From Apium graveolens (lineage: Eukaryota > Streptophyta > Magnoliopsida > Apiales > Apiaceae): a stretch of DNA of 64,000 bases. The position numbers and the translations under genes were made by a program. Of this stretch, positions 12,057 to 23,190 are shown in pieces. The stretch spans positions 1 through 64,000 of the forward strand of contig NW_027417132.1 in NCBI RefSeq assembly GCF_009905375.1, read 5' to 3'. The notes beneath the pieces were generated by a model. It saw only the letters and a program-made list of their open reading frames with translations. It made no database searches and was not told the origin of the DNA. Every line of letters begins with the position of its first letter. Position 1 is the first letter of the stretch.

Positions 12057-12167
12057 GGAGTCATAAGTCCTCAAATGAATATTCAAAATAATATTCATTA
12101 AATAAACTAAACGGAGTCATAAGTCCTCGAATGAATATTCAAAGTAATATTCATTAAATAAACTAAA
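12057..12167. repeat. Tandem duplication of ~56 bp in LTR I
   Basis: Two adjacent copies of a unit that starts ggagtcataagtcctc and ends aataaactaa, at 12057-12112 and 12113-12167, differing by a few bases. This is an ordinary LTR-internal duplication. Confidence 0.8.
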
Positions 12168-14339
12168 GTTATCGAATAAACCTTATTCGATTAATAGTTT
12201 TGAAAACTATATCAATATATATAGATATATATATATATGTAAATATATATATATAATATACTCGGGAACATCAACTCCCGGTTTAGAAAATATTCACCTT
12301 CGGGTCCCCTATACTAAGGGTATACGCAATTACTGCTTATCTCTAGCATAGGTATTATACAACTGAATCAACAATTAGATATTAAGATTATAAAACAGAC
12401 ATGCATATATACCATATCTCATGCTCCAATATATCACAAGATTTGCTAATAACAATCATGCACTTATCATAAGATAATGCATATACATATGTATACATCA
12501 CAACAACAGTATAACGGGTTGAAAACTTGCCTGAGTGCTCCCGGATAGACTTAAGCTTATAGTGGGTCCGATAACCTATGAACAACAACACAAGTAAGAA
12601 TTAAACCCCGGTCGCTTAAGAAACTAGACTTTAACCAATTGAACCCTAACGTTTGCTTTAGCGCTTAACGATTCACTTAAGTCGCTCATGTACCCTCGGC
12701 TCCACCATTTTTAATAAATTAACCATTAAGAGTTTTAAGGCGATTCTTTCGCGAGCACCTTACCAACTGCCTAATCCACTTTACATAAATGTTTCATACC
12801 CCAATTAGTCATTTAAAGTCCTTAACCAAGGTTCCAAAGTAAGGCGAGGGGTAATGGTTTGGTCGCGAAATGCCGTTACTTAAAATGGTCGTTTCTCCTA
12901 AACCGTACATCGGATTCATACGAACCACATATCAAAACAAAGCTCGTAACATGAACTATCTAATCATTGCAATGGTTAAAACCTAACTGTGAGTTCTCGG
13001 GTCCTGATGTTAAGAACAAAACAGTCTAAAGTAAATCGGACATTACGACGGCTATGTTTACGCGATTACCAAAGTTTATACCACTCCAATCAATCCACAA
13101 TTCAACCCACAATCAACATTAAAACCAAAATACCTCCAAACCTCACCACATCAGTCCATTACTTCATGTTTTATCCAACTTATTCAATCACAACAAAAGC
13201 TACTAACCATACTAAGGTTCATTAACTAATAACCAAGATTCAACCATCAAAATCTCTACAAACTCAACCAAACTTTAAACAAACAAGCATCATGCTTCTC
13301 ATATACTATATCAATCATAACCATTCCTAATTACTCAAAACTAAAGCTAGGGTTTGGAGTTTATACCTTCTTGAAGCTTCTTAACACAACACAAGAGCTT
13401 TGAATGCCTAAAAGAACCTTGATCCTTGCTTGTATAACCTTAAACTTTCATAAAAATTCAAGAAAACTAAAGTTATTTTTTGAAAGTTACTATTCACCAT
13501 CTTCTTCCTTGAATTATTGGAAGAGATTGTGAAGGAAATTGAAGCTTAGATTCATGGGATAGCTATATCTATTTATAAGGAACCTTGGATAATTACCTCA
13601 TGATTTAACAATGCTTGGATCTTGGATTTTGATTTTTTTCTCCTTGAAAATGAAGGAAAGCCGAGAGCTTGATGTTCTTGAAAGTGAAAGTCAACTTGTG
13701 TTTTGTGTTTTTGATTTGTTTTGTCTTGGTTGCTTTATTTTTGTTGTTAATTAATCTTTTACCATGGTAAAATTTGTGTGGCTTGAAATCAACCAACAAT
13801 ACCTTCTCATTTGGTCATGCTTAAATCATCCACTTATGTCATCTTCCCACACTTATCTTCTTCTTGTTGGTGTGATAACATCATCATCATTAACCTCTTT
13901 GATTAACTCCTAATTACTTGGCTAATGATCGCTGATCTGTTATACGGTTCGCTTAACTTTCGTTCTCGTTTATCGTTTGAGGGATCATACCCGGGATCTT
14001 AGTACTTGGGTTCCCTTAACCTTTCTCAATACATTATATTCCTTTTTATGATCCCCTCTTATAATCCTTGAATTTAAATCCCTTTTATCATGTTACCTTA
14101 TACTCAATTCTTTCGGTATCTGGTGAATTTTCGGTAAAAAATCAAAGTGTTCGAATTTGGATCCTGACGATCTTTACATACACTTATATCCCATATAAAG
14201 TACTAATAAGATCTCAGAATAACAATAGAAGAACCCCTACATAGTGTGGCATGAAAAGTTTTCTTATTCAGCATAATCAGCAAAATCACTATTCATAAGG
14301 GTTTCAAAAAATTCCAAAAATTGGGGTTATTACATTTAC

Positions 14340-16634
14340 CTTGCAGAATTGAAGAAGAAGAAGAAAGGTAGTGAGACTACCGCTTCTGATTGAGGTATGT
14401 TCATGATCGAAGTTAATATGTCACTAAGTCAAATTTCTACTTGGGTATTAGATACCGCCCGTGGTTCTCATATTTGCAATTCGTTGCAGGGACTAAGGAG
14501 AAGTAGGACTCTTGAAGAAGATGAGGTGATTCTACGGATGGGAAATGAAGCAAGAGTTGCTGCTGAAGCTGTAGGATCATTTCATTTACATATGCCTACG
14601 GGCAAGACTATTGTTCTAAATAATTGTTATTTTGTTCCCTCGATTGTGAGGAATATTATTTCTATTCCACGTTAGACTTGGCTGGATTTTTGTTTGTTAT
14701 TCAGAATAAAAAATGTTCAATTCTTAGAGATAAAGTTCTTTATGGAAGTGGTATTTTAAACAATGGTCTGTATGTATGTGACGTAGAGCATAATTTACTG
14801 CAAATTGAACATACTAATAAAAGAAAAAGGGATGATGAAAATCTCACTTTCTTGTGGCACTGCGGACTTGGTCATATTAGTGAAAATAGACTGCGGACAT
14901 TGCATAAGGAAGGGTTACTTGACCCTTTTGATTTTAAATCATATCCTACATGCGAGTCTTGTCTATTGGGTAAAATGACCAAATCTCCATTTAGTGGACA
15001 TGGAGAGAGGGCTGTAGATTTGCTAGGATTGGTACACACAGATGTATGTGGACCAATGTCTACGCAAGCCATGGGTGGATTTTCATACTTCATTGCTTTC
15101 ATAGATGATCGATCTAGATTCAGATATGTGTATTTGATGAAACACAAGTCTGAAGCCTTTGAAAAGTTCAAAGAATATAAGTATGAAGTGGAGAAACAAA
15201 CCAAACATAGTATTATAACTCTTCGATCAGATCGAGTTGGTGAATACATGAATGGAGAGTTTCTAGCTTATCTCAAAGAAAATGGTATAGTCTCCCAGTG
15301 GACTCCTCCATTTACTCCATAGTTGAATGTGGTATCTGAAAGGAGAAATCGAACTTTGTTAGACATGGTCCGGTCTATGATGAGCTATGCGAATCTTCCA
15401 GTATTCCTGTGGGGTTATGCATTGAAAACCTCATCATATTTACTGAATAAGGTGCCTTCCAAATCTGTTCCTCAAACTCCATATGAGATATGGAAAGAAA
15501 GAAAATTGAGTCTTAAACACGTTAAGATTTGGGGATGTCCAGCTTATGTCAAGAAAGTTGACCCAGATAAGCTGGAATCTCGATCTGTAAAATGTAATTT
15601 TGTGGGATATCCTAAGGAGACTTTAGGGTATTACTTTTACACCGATCATCGAGTGTTTGTCTCCAGACATGCTACCTTCTTGGAAAAGCAGTTTATCCTT
15701 GAAGGAAATAGTGGGAGCAAAATTGAACTTGATGAAGTTCAAGAAGCACAAACTACTATAGATCAAGTGGAAACACCTGTTCAGACTGAACAACCTTCTG
15801 TGGAACAGCCCATTCGTAGGTCAGGGAGAGTGTCTCGCCAACCTGAGAGGTATTATGGCCTTGTTATTGAGAATGACAATGAGTTGTCAATCATTGATGA
15901 TGACGATGACCCTGTGACCTATAATGAGGCTATGAGTAATATTGACTCAGAGAAATGGCATAGTGCCATGAAATCCGAAATGGAATCTATGTATACCAAC
16001 CAAGTATGGACTCTGGTTGAGGCGCCTGAAGGTGTTAAGCCTATTGGGTGCAAGTGGGTATACAAAAGAAAGATTGAAGCAGATGGGCAGGTGGAGACCT
16101 ATAAGGCCAGGCTCGTGGCAAAAGGATTCAGACAAAGGCAAGGGATTGACTTTGATGAAACTTTTTTGCCTGTAGCCCTGTTAAAATCAATTCGGATTTT
16201 GCTTGCGATTGATGCTTACTACGACTATGAGATCTGACAAATGGACGTGAAAATGGCCTTCCTCAATGGGAAACTTGAAGATGAAGTGTATATGACACAG
16301 CCAGAGGATTTTCTTTCCAAGGGAAATGAACACCTGGTGTGTAAGCTACTACGAACCATATATGGTTTAAAGCAAGCTTCTCGTAGATGGAACATCCGTT
16401 TTGATGAGACAATCAAAGAGTTTGGTTTTATCAAAAACATAGATGAACCATATGTCTACAAAAAGGTTAGTGGGAGCGCGGTAACATTTCTTGTACTGTA
16501 TTGAAATAGGAGACATCAAGAGAGTTGACACACATAACAACGTAGCAGACCCACTCACAAAGCCACTTTCTCAAAGTCACTTTGATCGTCATAAAGACAA
16601 GATGGGTATTAGATACCAGAGTGATTGGCTTTAG
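14340..16634 (+). pseudogene. pol: Gag end and truncated Pol of Copia H (PR, IN, partial RT)
   Basis: Pol in Copia order. The protease site reads LDTARGSHIC, so the DTG triad is now DTA. GAG-pre-integrase and the HHCC zinc finger are visible (WHCGLGH ... CESC, about 14850-14965). Integrase core: HTDVCGPM near 15037, RSDRVGEYM near 15226, and the glutamate of VSERRNRT near 15331, with an in-frame TAG at 15320-15322. RT starts near 16040 and has a TGA at 16236-16238. At about 16500, just before the expected YVDD box, the sequence jumps to the RNase H C terminus (DIKRVDTHNNVADPLTKPL), ending at TAG 16632-16634. Roughly 1 kb of RT and RNase H is therefore deleted. Confidence 0.9.
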
Positions 16635-16635
16635 T

Positions 16636-16648
16636 ACAAGTGGGAGAT
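16636..16648 (+). other. Polypurine tract of H
   Basis: acaagtgggagat lies directly before the 3' LTR, the position of plus-strand DNA priming. The typical Copia PPT core GTGGGAGAT is present. Confidence 0.85.
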
Positions 16649-18398
16649 TGAAAGAGATGTGTCCTAAGTCCAATCATGTATGATGATTTAGGAATAACTT
16701 TTATGTAATCTGTTTTGATTTCATTGATATTAATAAAAGACTTGTTTTGGTTTTATTGCGGGCTTTATCTATTTAAGTGTTTAAATAAGATATACCATAG
16801 TTTAGAGTAAAGCTTTTTATGGATTATGATGAGATCATAATAATGAGACCTAAAAGATGATAACTCTAAACTTAAATATTTCCTGGTCGTAGGATTACTA
16901 ACTGGTAATTAGTAATCTGCAAAGATCGGTACATCCTATGCTTGCTTCATTATGAAGGATGTATGTTCTCATAGACATTTGTGTAGTGACACTATAGCTA
17001 GTATGTAGGTGCTTATTATAGAATAAGTTCACTGAACATGACTCAAACAGCTGAACAACTGATGGAGTTCACTCACGTGTCAGCAGTTGTTCACATAGTG
17101 ATAGTTGTACAAGTATCCTTAGACTTGAGGTCATCATAGTCATCTTGTGTACACTTAACTATGCTTTGGTTTAGTTCTTAGTCTCTAGGGACAATTATAA
17201 GGGCTCTACTGGGTATAGGAATTTGTACACGAAGATAGTGTATGATTAATAAAGGATCAACCCCTTCCAGTGAAGGAAGAGAATGTTCAATGCTGATCCA
17301 CTTATGCTAGTTCAGGAATCTCTGGCCAGAGTGAGTAAAATTAGAAATGAGTTTCTAATTTACATTAAATAGAACTAAGCATAGTGGATGGGAAAGCAAA
17401 TGATTAAATAAGATAGGCTTGACACAAGTTCCATGCCTTGTATTTAATCGTGACATTACAGGGTAGAAGGAATTGATTGTACGGTAACTACTCACTGAAT
17501 AGGTTCTTGGTATTCTAAGTAGTGAATTCGTATTATCCGGATAGTCGCGATATGCTGAGAAGTATCCCTCACGATGTAGAATAAATATGATTAATTTATT
17601 AATTAATCATATTTAATGAATTAGAGAATTTATATAAATAATGATAAAATAGTTTTATTATTATTTATTTCTACTACCGGCTTAATATTGAACCTACAGG
17701 GTCACACCATAAAAGAGAATGATTTAATGGTGGAGGAATTAATTAATAATGGCTGGTAATTATTTATTTGTGAAATAAATAATTAATTAGCAGATTTAAT
17801 AATTGATTAAATGAGATTTAAGTAATTATAAATTAATTAAGAAAAGTTCTTAATATTATTAATTAAGAATTTAATTTTGGAAATTAAATCAAGTGAGAGA
17901 ATTATTTTTCTAAAGTGTTTAGAAAATGGATTAATGATTAAAAGGTGTTTTAATTATTAGTTAATTGGTTAATAAGAATAATCAATTAAAGGGTTAATAA
18001 TAATAATATTTTATGGAAAATTTTCAGTTGAAAATTTTGCCTATAATTATACTATTAAAAACCCTATTTGCCTCAACCCAAATAATTAACCATAATTCTA
18101 AAGTAGAACAAGAGGGAGGCAACTAATTCTCTCAACCTCTTCCTCCTCCATCACATTGTACTCTTGGTGGATACCGGTGGAGTGCTTCACACTTGAGGAG
18201 CAGCTGCTAGGGATTTCCGTTCACCGTTCTTAGATCGCTATTAAAGACCTCCATCTTTCCATTAACGTAAAGCTTCTTAAGGTAAACATACTGAACTACG
18301 AATTAAATATTATTTTTTGCATGGATCCTGCTGAGGGTTACGATTTTTTAAGATTTAAATTTACGTTTTCGTTGCGTTCATGTGCTAAAATCCCTTCA
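16649..18398 (+). repeat. 3' LTR of Copia H
   Basis: 1,750 bp, TGAAAGAGATG ... CCCTTCA, the partner of 5794-7577. It is followed by TSD ggagg (18399-18403). Differences from the 5' copy are mostly transitions, plus the missing ~34-bp duplicate. The hairpin chain is retained, with a few changes that weaken it, for example in the 22-bp palindrome. Confidence 0.94.
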
Positions 18399-20590
18399 GG
18401 AGGGAATAAGTTGTTAAAGTTGTTTTTCCTCATGGTGCTATTGAAATTGAAAATCCTAAAACTGGTGATCTTATAAAGTTAATGGTGAAAGACTTAAGCC
18501 ATTTTTAGAAATGCCAGTTGATTATGAGGATGAGGTGATTCACCTCATTGAAGCGTGATCAAAGTAAGTTTCCTTATTGTATAGTAGTTAGTTCTATTCC
18601 TCTGTCATGCCCTTATCAGGTATTCTCGTCCTTTTACTTTGTCATTTTTCTCTCATTTGCATTCATTGAGGACAATGCATGATTTAGGTATGGGGGAGGG
18701 GTTTAGTAGTACTTATATATAAAAAATCCAAAAAAAGATTCAAAGAAAAAATTCAAAATAATTGAAAAATGAAAAAAATTCAAAAACATAAGAGATATTT
18801 TAGCTACATTCTCCAGTCCACTCTTGTACTTTAATACTAGTTGGTGTTAGCAGTTTTTCAAAAAACTTATATATATATAATGCCTTGAGATGATTTGAAC
18901 GTAGTTAGGTAAGGTTGTCTTCATGAAACTTGTGTCAAACGAATTTTTGCTTAAGATTCCAAGACGGCACATTTGCACAAGGTCTTTGTAGGAAAGATTG
19001 TTTAGAGAAGTTTTCGATATCTGAGGCAGAGCCCACATGTTGAAACAATATCGAATCAATTTTTTGTGAAAAAAAAAGAAAAGAAAAAAGATGCTTGAAT
19101 AAACTACTTCAATACTTAGTATTCCTCACAAAATAAAAAAAGAGAGATTGAAATGATGGGCACAAGTAGTATAATTGACTAGTCTTATTTTAGGGCCTTT
19201 GTTACTCGAGTAATTAAGTCTATAGGGGTATTTGAAAACCTAGTGCCTTAAGACCATCTGGTTTAGTAGTCATTGGCCCAAAGCGCACTACATGGGTAAC
19301 ATAGAAAACCTAAGAGAACGGACATTGCATAGTCAATTATAAAAAAAGAATTTTTTTTTGCACATTTTGGCTAGATACTTGCTTTATAGAGATTGTGTCC
19401 GTTCAATGTTGGTTGAAAAAGAGGAAATGTACTTATTCAATTGATTCTTCAGAGACCTACTTTCACGACACACCTTGGGATTTTGTGTAAATGTTTAGAG
19501 TCGATAAAAGTTGGTTGTTGATACCTATATCTTGGCTATAATTAGAAGAGTCTTAAAGGCATGTATTTTCATAAAAATTCATGTGTTGACCCCGATGAAA
19601 GTTATTTTTGATAGATTTTGAAAACTTCGAGTATTTCACAGATTTTATGGGCGTATACTCTAGTAGAGATCGTGTATGAGTTTAACGGGTTCGTAAACCT
19701 TAAATTTCCCGTCACGCCTAGGAAAAGGAGCTAGGACTTTTCTAAGTTAGCATTTTTCTTTTTGATTTTTCTCGAAGACGAGCAAATTGGTTTACTTTTA
19801 TTAATAAACAAATTGGTTTACTTTGTTTTATAGAAAAATAAATAAAATCAAAATTTGAGTTGGAAAAGGTGCAAACAGGGAAGGAGGTGGACTATACATG
19901 AATTCAAAGGAATTGGAAGATAAATAGAATACTTATTGGAGAAGAGAAGGAAATACTTTTAGAATCCTACTTGTATTCTAAGACCCAAACACTCATATTT
20001 TCCCTATATATGGGTCTCCCCTCTTGTATTTTACACACCCCAAAACACCCATTTAGTTATTTATTTTGTTCATCTTTTTATCATGTGTAGCTAAATTTGT
20101 TCCCTAGGATGAAGATGAAGTTAATTTTATTGCTTAGATATCTTCTCGTTCTTATTATTTAATTCTCAAGATTTTTCTTGGTGCTTAATTGTTCAATTGA
20201 CAAAGTGATTTTGATATATTATTATTACCGAATTTATTTTTCATAATCTATGCTTACTCCATGAAGTTTTGATGGGTTATTGTTAGATAACAAGTTTCAT
20301 AGTATATGCTTGTCTCGTTAATTAATATATGTTGTTTTTGTAATGAAAAGAGAATTGATTTTAGTGCGAGTTGATATTAATTGTGATTGATTAACGCATT
20401 CGGATGCCTAGGTTTTCCATATTATTTGTTATTTGCTAATTACGTTAAACAAATCTCATCTCAAATCTGTTTGTCTATTTTTCCTGATTTTAATTTTTAA
20501 GGTTTTGAAAATTTGTAGTCTCCGTGGATCGACCTGTAATTACTATAACTAAATATTGTGCACTTGCAGTTCTTATATTTTTACACATCA
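18399..20590 (+). mobile_element. Gypsy A, 3' part (pol tail, 3' noncoding, LTR end)
   Basis: Resumes after H. 18404-18560 holds the frameshifted end of pol (words such as FPHGAIEIENP and a tail near VDYEDEVIHLIE). A long noncoding stretch follows. A PPT-like block with GAGGACAATG and a G-run lies at 18668-18702, and a second degenerate GAAGACGAGCAAA block at about 19774-19787. The element ends with tctccgtggatcgacc ... tttttacacatca, the usual end of Athila-type LTRs, at 20590, next to Copia C. The 3' LTR start is not certain; somewhere near 19800 is my best estimate. No ORF3 is seen. Confidence 0.75.
18561..19799 (+). other. 3' noncoding region of Gypsy A
   Basis: AT-rich with A-runs (18718-18790, 19066-19140). 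I find no coding potential; the short ORF on the minus strand at 18847-19059 matches nothing I know. It holds two degenerate PPT-like blocks about 1.1 kb apart, the arrangement also seen in D. Confidence 0.6.
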
Positions 20591-21581
20591 ATCATCTACA
20601 TCTTATAGACCTGTGATCTTCTTGTTATTAAAAGACACATGAATAGATTCCATGACCACTGTTGTTCTCAGATTATAAACTTTGAAGGATTTTGTTAACA
20701 TTGTATATCCAACCAAAATGCTTACATCAGCTTTTAGGTCAAACTTTGTAAGCTGTTCGTGATGAGATTTTAAAGCAAAATATTTGTAGCCAAAAATGTG
20801 AAAGTACTTCAAATTTGGCTTATTTCCCCTTAACATCTCAAATGGTGTCTTGTCATACTTGTTTATCAGAGTTGCATTCTCTGTGAAGCATGTAGTTTGC
20901 ACAGCCTCAACCAAAAAGTAGGTTGTGAATTTTGCTTCCTCAAGCATGGTCCTTACAACTTCTATAAGAGTTATGTTCTTTCTTTTAACAACTCCATTTT
21001 GCTGTGGAGTTCCAGAAGAAGAAAGATTATGTTTAATTTCCTTGTGTTTATAAATTTTTTCAATAGTATTGTTCTTGAATTCAGTCTCATTATTACTTCT
21101 GATTATCTTTGCTTTGTGTTTTAACCCTTCTTCCAGTTGCCTCACATGATCAAGAAGAATGAGTGTTTCTCATCCATTGTATGCAAAATGTATCCCCATG
21201 TATACCTAGTATACTCATCAACAATGACAAATGCATATCTCTTATTATCTATAGACATTACATTAACTGGACCAAAATGATCAATATGTAATAAGTGAAA
21301 TGGTTCAAGAATTGAGGATTCAGTCTTACTCTTGAAGGATGATTTCCTTAGCTTGGCCTTTTGGCATAAATTGCATAGGCCATCATGAGTAAAAAATGCA
21401 TTGGGAAATCCTCTTACATGTTCTTTTTTCATAAGTTCATTAATATTATTGAAATTCGAGTGAGAAAGTCTTTTATGCCAATTCCAGCTGTCTTCCGCAG
21501 TTGCTCTACTTATCAGACAGATTGTAAAATCATCAGCGTTTGGGGAAATCCCGACTTCATATAAGTTACCACGTCTGTAAC
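20591..21581 (-). pseudogene. pol: Integrase region of Sirevirus C, fragment 1
   Basis: Minus-strand pol related to F. From 21581 down: end of the protease linker, GAG-pre-integrase (WNWHKRLSHSNFNNINEL; CNLC finger), the integrase core start (LHIDHFGPV, about 21280), then IIRSNNETEF near 21085, where the second catalytic Asp is Asn, and NGVVKRKN near 20990, where the catalytic Glu is Lys. A frameshift joins the two open stretches (21142-21145). It ends at KKITGL beside the terminus of Gypsy A at 20590. Its upstream continuation is at 37759, on the far side of Gypsy D. Dead integrase. Confidence 0.86.
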
Positions 21582-21822
21582 TGATAAGTGGCATTTTATA
21601 CCACTTAGAACATCTTGTAATGGCTTGAATTGGTGTCTTGAAATCAAGTATTTTGTGTATTTGATGCATTTTTCTAGTGTTTTTGCATTTCAGGTTATAA
21701 CTTACGTATTTAGGGGGATTTTATCATAATAAGCCTAGGGAAGTACTTGGAACCAGTTGCGGGGAGTTGTGCGAAGACATCAGCAAAATCAGAAGCAAGA
21801 AGTGGAATTTTCCAGAAGGTGT

Positions 21823-21900
21823 GCAGGTGCCCGCTTGGAGACTGCAGGCGACCGCCTGGAAAGCAGGCGCCCACGTGGGATTGGAGGCGGCCGCCTGGGG
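21823..21900. repeat. GC-rich palindromic tandem repeat, D 5' LTR
   Basis: Four head-to-tail units of about 20 bp with consensus GCAGGCGNCCGCCTGGAGA. Each is an imperfect palindrome (CAGGCG / CGCCTG arms around NC). They stand out in an AT-rich LTR and lie about 75 bp before the TATA box. Confidence 0.85.
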
Positions 21901-21974
21901 TCGGATTTTCAGATTCTAGATTTTCTAATTTGAGTTCTTTTGGGCTTCTGCAACTGTTGTTTCTTGTGGACTCT

Positions 21975-21982
21975 TATATAAG
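21975..21982 (+). promoter_or_regulatory. TATA box of the D 5' LTR
   Basis: TATATAAG, kept unchanged in the 3' LTR at 36718-36725. Transcription would start about 30 bp downstream. Confidence 0.65.
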
Positions 21983-23018
21983 TAATCTTAGGAGATGTTT
22001 TCACAACAACAAGTAACAAGCAAGGAACAAGTAACAAGGAGAGAAGATTAAGAAGACCGTTTTAGCACGCAACAATGAAGAAGAGGAAGCATACGTTTAT
22101 CTTGTGATTCTTTTAATTCGTTGTAACAGTGGATTCTAGTTTTCTTTACTTTGAAACATAATACTCTTGTGACGTACTCTGTTTTTATTAAGTATTTTTT
22201 AGTTTATATCGTTGTGTTATTATCATGTTTACATATGAACCCATGGTGACGATGAGTTCTATCATGGGCTAATCGTGATCATGGGTCGTAGCGGATTTAC
22301 TATGGATTTCTTTAGTTAATTGTTTAATACCTTGGTATGTGATGATTGTATGATATCTAACATAGGTTGTGCTTATTCGTCTTATGTGCTTCGTGAACAT
22401 ATAAGATAGTTTGTTAATCTCTTTTGAAGTGACAGTGAATCTTGAGATTTAGAACTTGCCATGCTAGCATAGGTTCATGTATTGTATGCATGATTAGTGG
22501 GTAACTCTAACCGTTTTACTTGCCCTGTGTAATCATAATGAATACTTGCGCTTAAATTGTTATGTTATCAAATTTTGTAGACATATAGGATCTCAACATA
22601 ATTGATGCCTATTCAACTTCTATCTTAATTGTGGATGCTTGTAGAATGGTACTTGTGCAATGAAAGTTGACTTTTATCAGTTTCGTGTTGTTCGATTAAT
22701 ATCATCACCGTTACATGCTAAGGGTAATAACAATAACTATTGAATGAAGTAGTAATGAAGTTATGATTTCATGTGTGTTTAATATTGTTAATTCAAGTTT
22801 TAATTTAAGTGTTTAATTCTCATAGTTAATAATTAGTTAATCAACCTTAAGTGTTATTATCTTGACATTGAAGAGTAATCATACATCGGTGAGTAAGTCT
22901 TATTTAAATATAATTAATCAGAGTCTCTGTGGGAACGAACTAGAAATCATTCTATATTACTTATGAACGCATATACTTGGTTGAATTATTAACGCATGCT
23001 TTGTGCCTAACAAGTTTT

Positions 23019-23036
23019 TGGCGTCGCTGTCGGGGA
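23019..23036 (+). other. Primer-binding site of D (tRNA-Asp type)
   Basis: TGGCGTCGCTGTCGGGGA begins 6 bases after the LTR end. Plant tRNA-Asp ends in CCCCGGCAACGGCGCCA, whose complement is TGGCGCCGTTGCCGGGG; 14 of 17 positions match, and the three differences are all transitions. Confidence 0.82.
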
Positions 23037-23190
23037 CTCGGTGTTAATTTGTTTAATTTATGTACTTTCCATCAGTGGTCATTAGGACTCATTGATTAAG
23101 ACTTGTTACTTACTGTTTCCGGTTGTGTTTCAGGTACTCTAGCGAGCGTTTATGTAAACACGTTCTCGCACTCGCAAGAGGACTCTAGAT

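Larger units (their letters stand above)
10281..14334 (-). mobile_element. Solo LTR I (4.05 kb, probable Gypsy, Tekay/Del-like)
   Basis: A clean insertion into H gag, with TSD tttac at 10276-10280 and 14335-14339; removing one TSD and the insert rejoins the gag frame. The ends are TGTAACACCCCC and GGGGTTATTACA. There is no internal second copy of either end, no PBS or PPT and no pol, so a solo LTR is the simplest reading. The minus orientation is suggested by the TGTAATAACCCC start on that strand and a TATA-like TTATAAATA near 13569-13577. The long LTR and terminal motif suggest Tekay/Del chromoviruses, which is uncertain. The ORFs inside look like chance. Confidence 0.85.
5794..18398 (+). 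mobile_element. Copia element H, full length but internally deleted
   Basis: Bounded by TSD ggagg at 5789-5793 and 18399-18403. The 5' LTR is 5794-7577 and the 3' LTR 16649-18398, with a Met-type PBS at 7579 and a PPT at 16636-16648. The order PR-IN-RT identifies Ty1/Copia; the gag type and 1.75-kb LTRs suggest a Tork/Angela-like lineage, which I infer only weakly. The internal region has an unusually long leader (7578-9497), and pol lacks the RT catalytic box and most of RNase H, so the element depends on others. LTRs differ by roughly 3 percent by eye. Solo LTR I (10281-14334) interrupts gag. Confidence 0.93.
21582..23012 (+). repeat. 5' LTR of Gypsy D
   Basis: 1,431 bp, TGATAAGTGG ... GTGCCTAACA. 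It matches 36324-37758 with scattered differences; the first 165 bp alone carry about ten, the rest fewer. It contains the GC-rich palindromic block at 21823-21900 and a TATA box at 21975. Confidence 0.95.

Noticed and set aside
18847..19059. Small minus-strand ORF in the A 3' region as ORF3
   Set aside because: Wrong strand for A, no similarity to D ORF3, AT-rich noncoding context.
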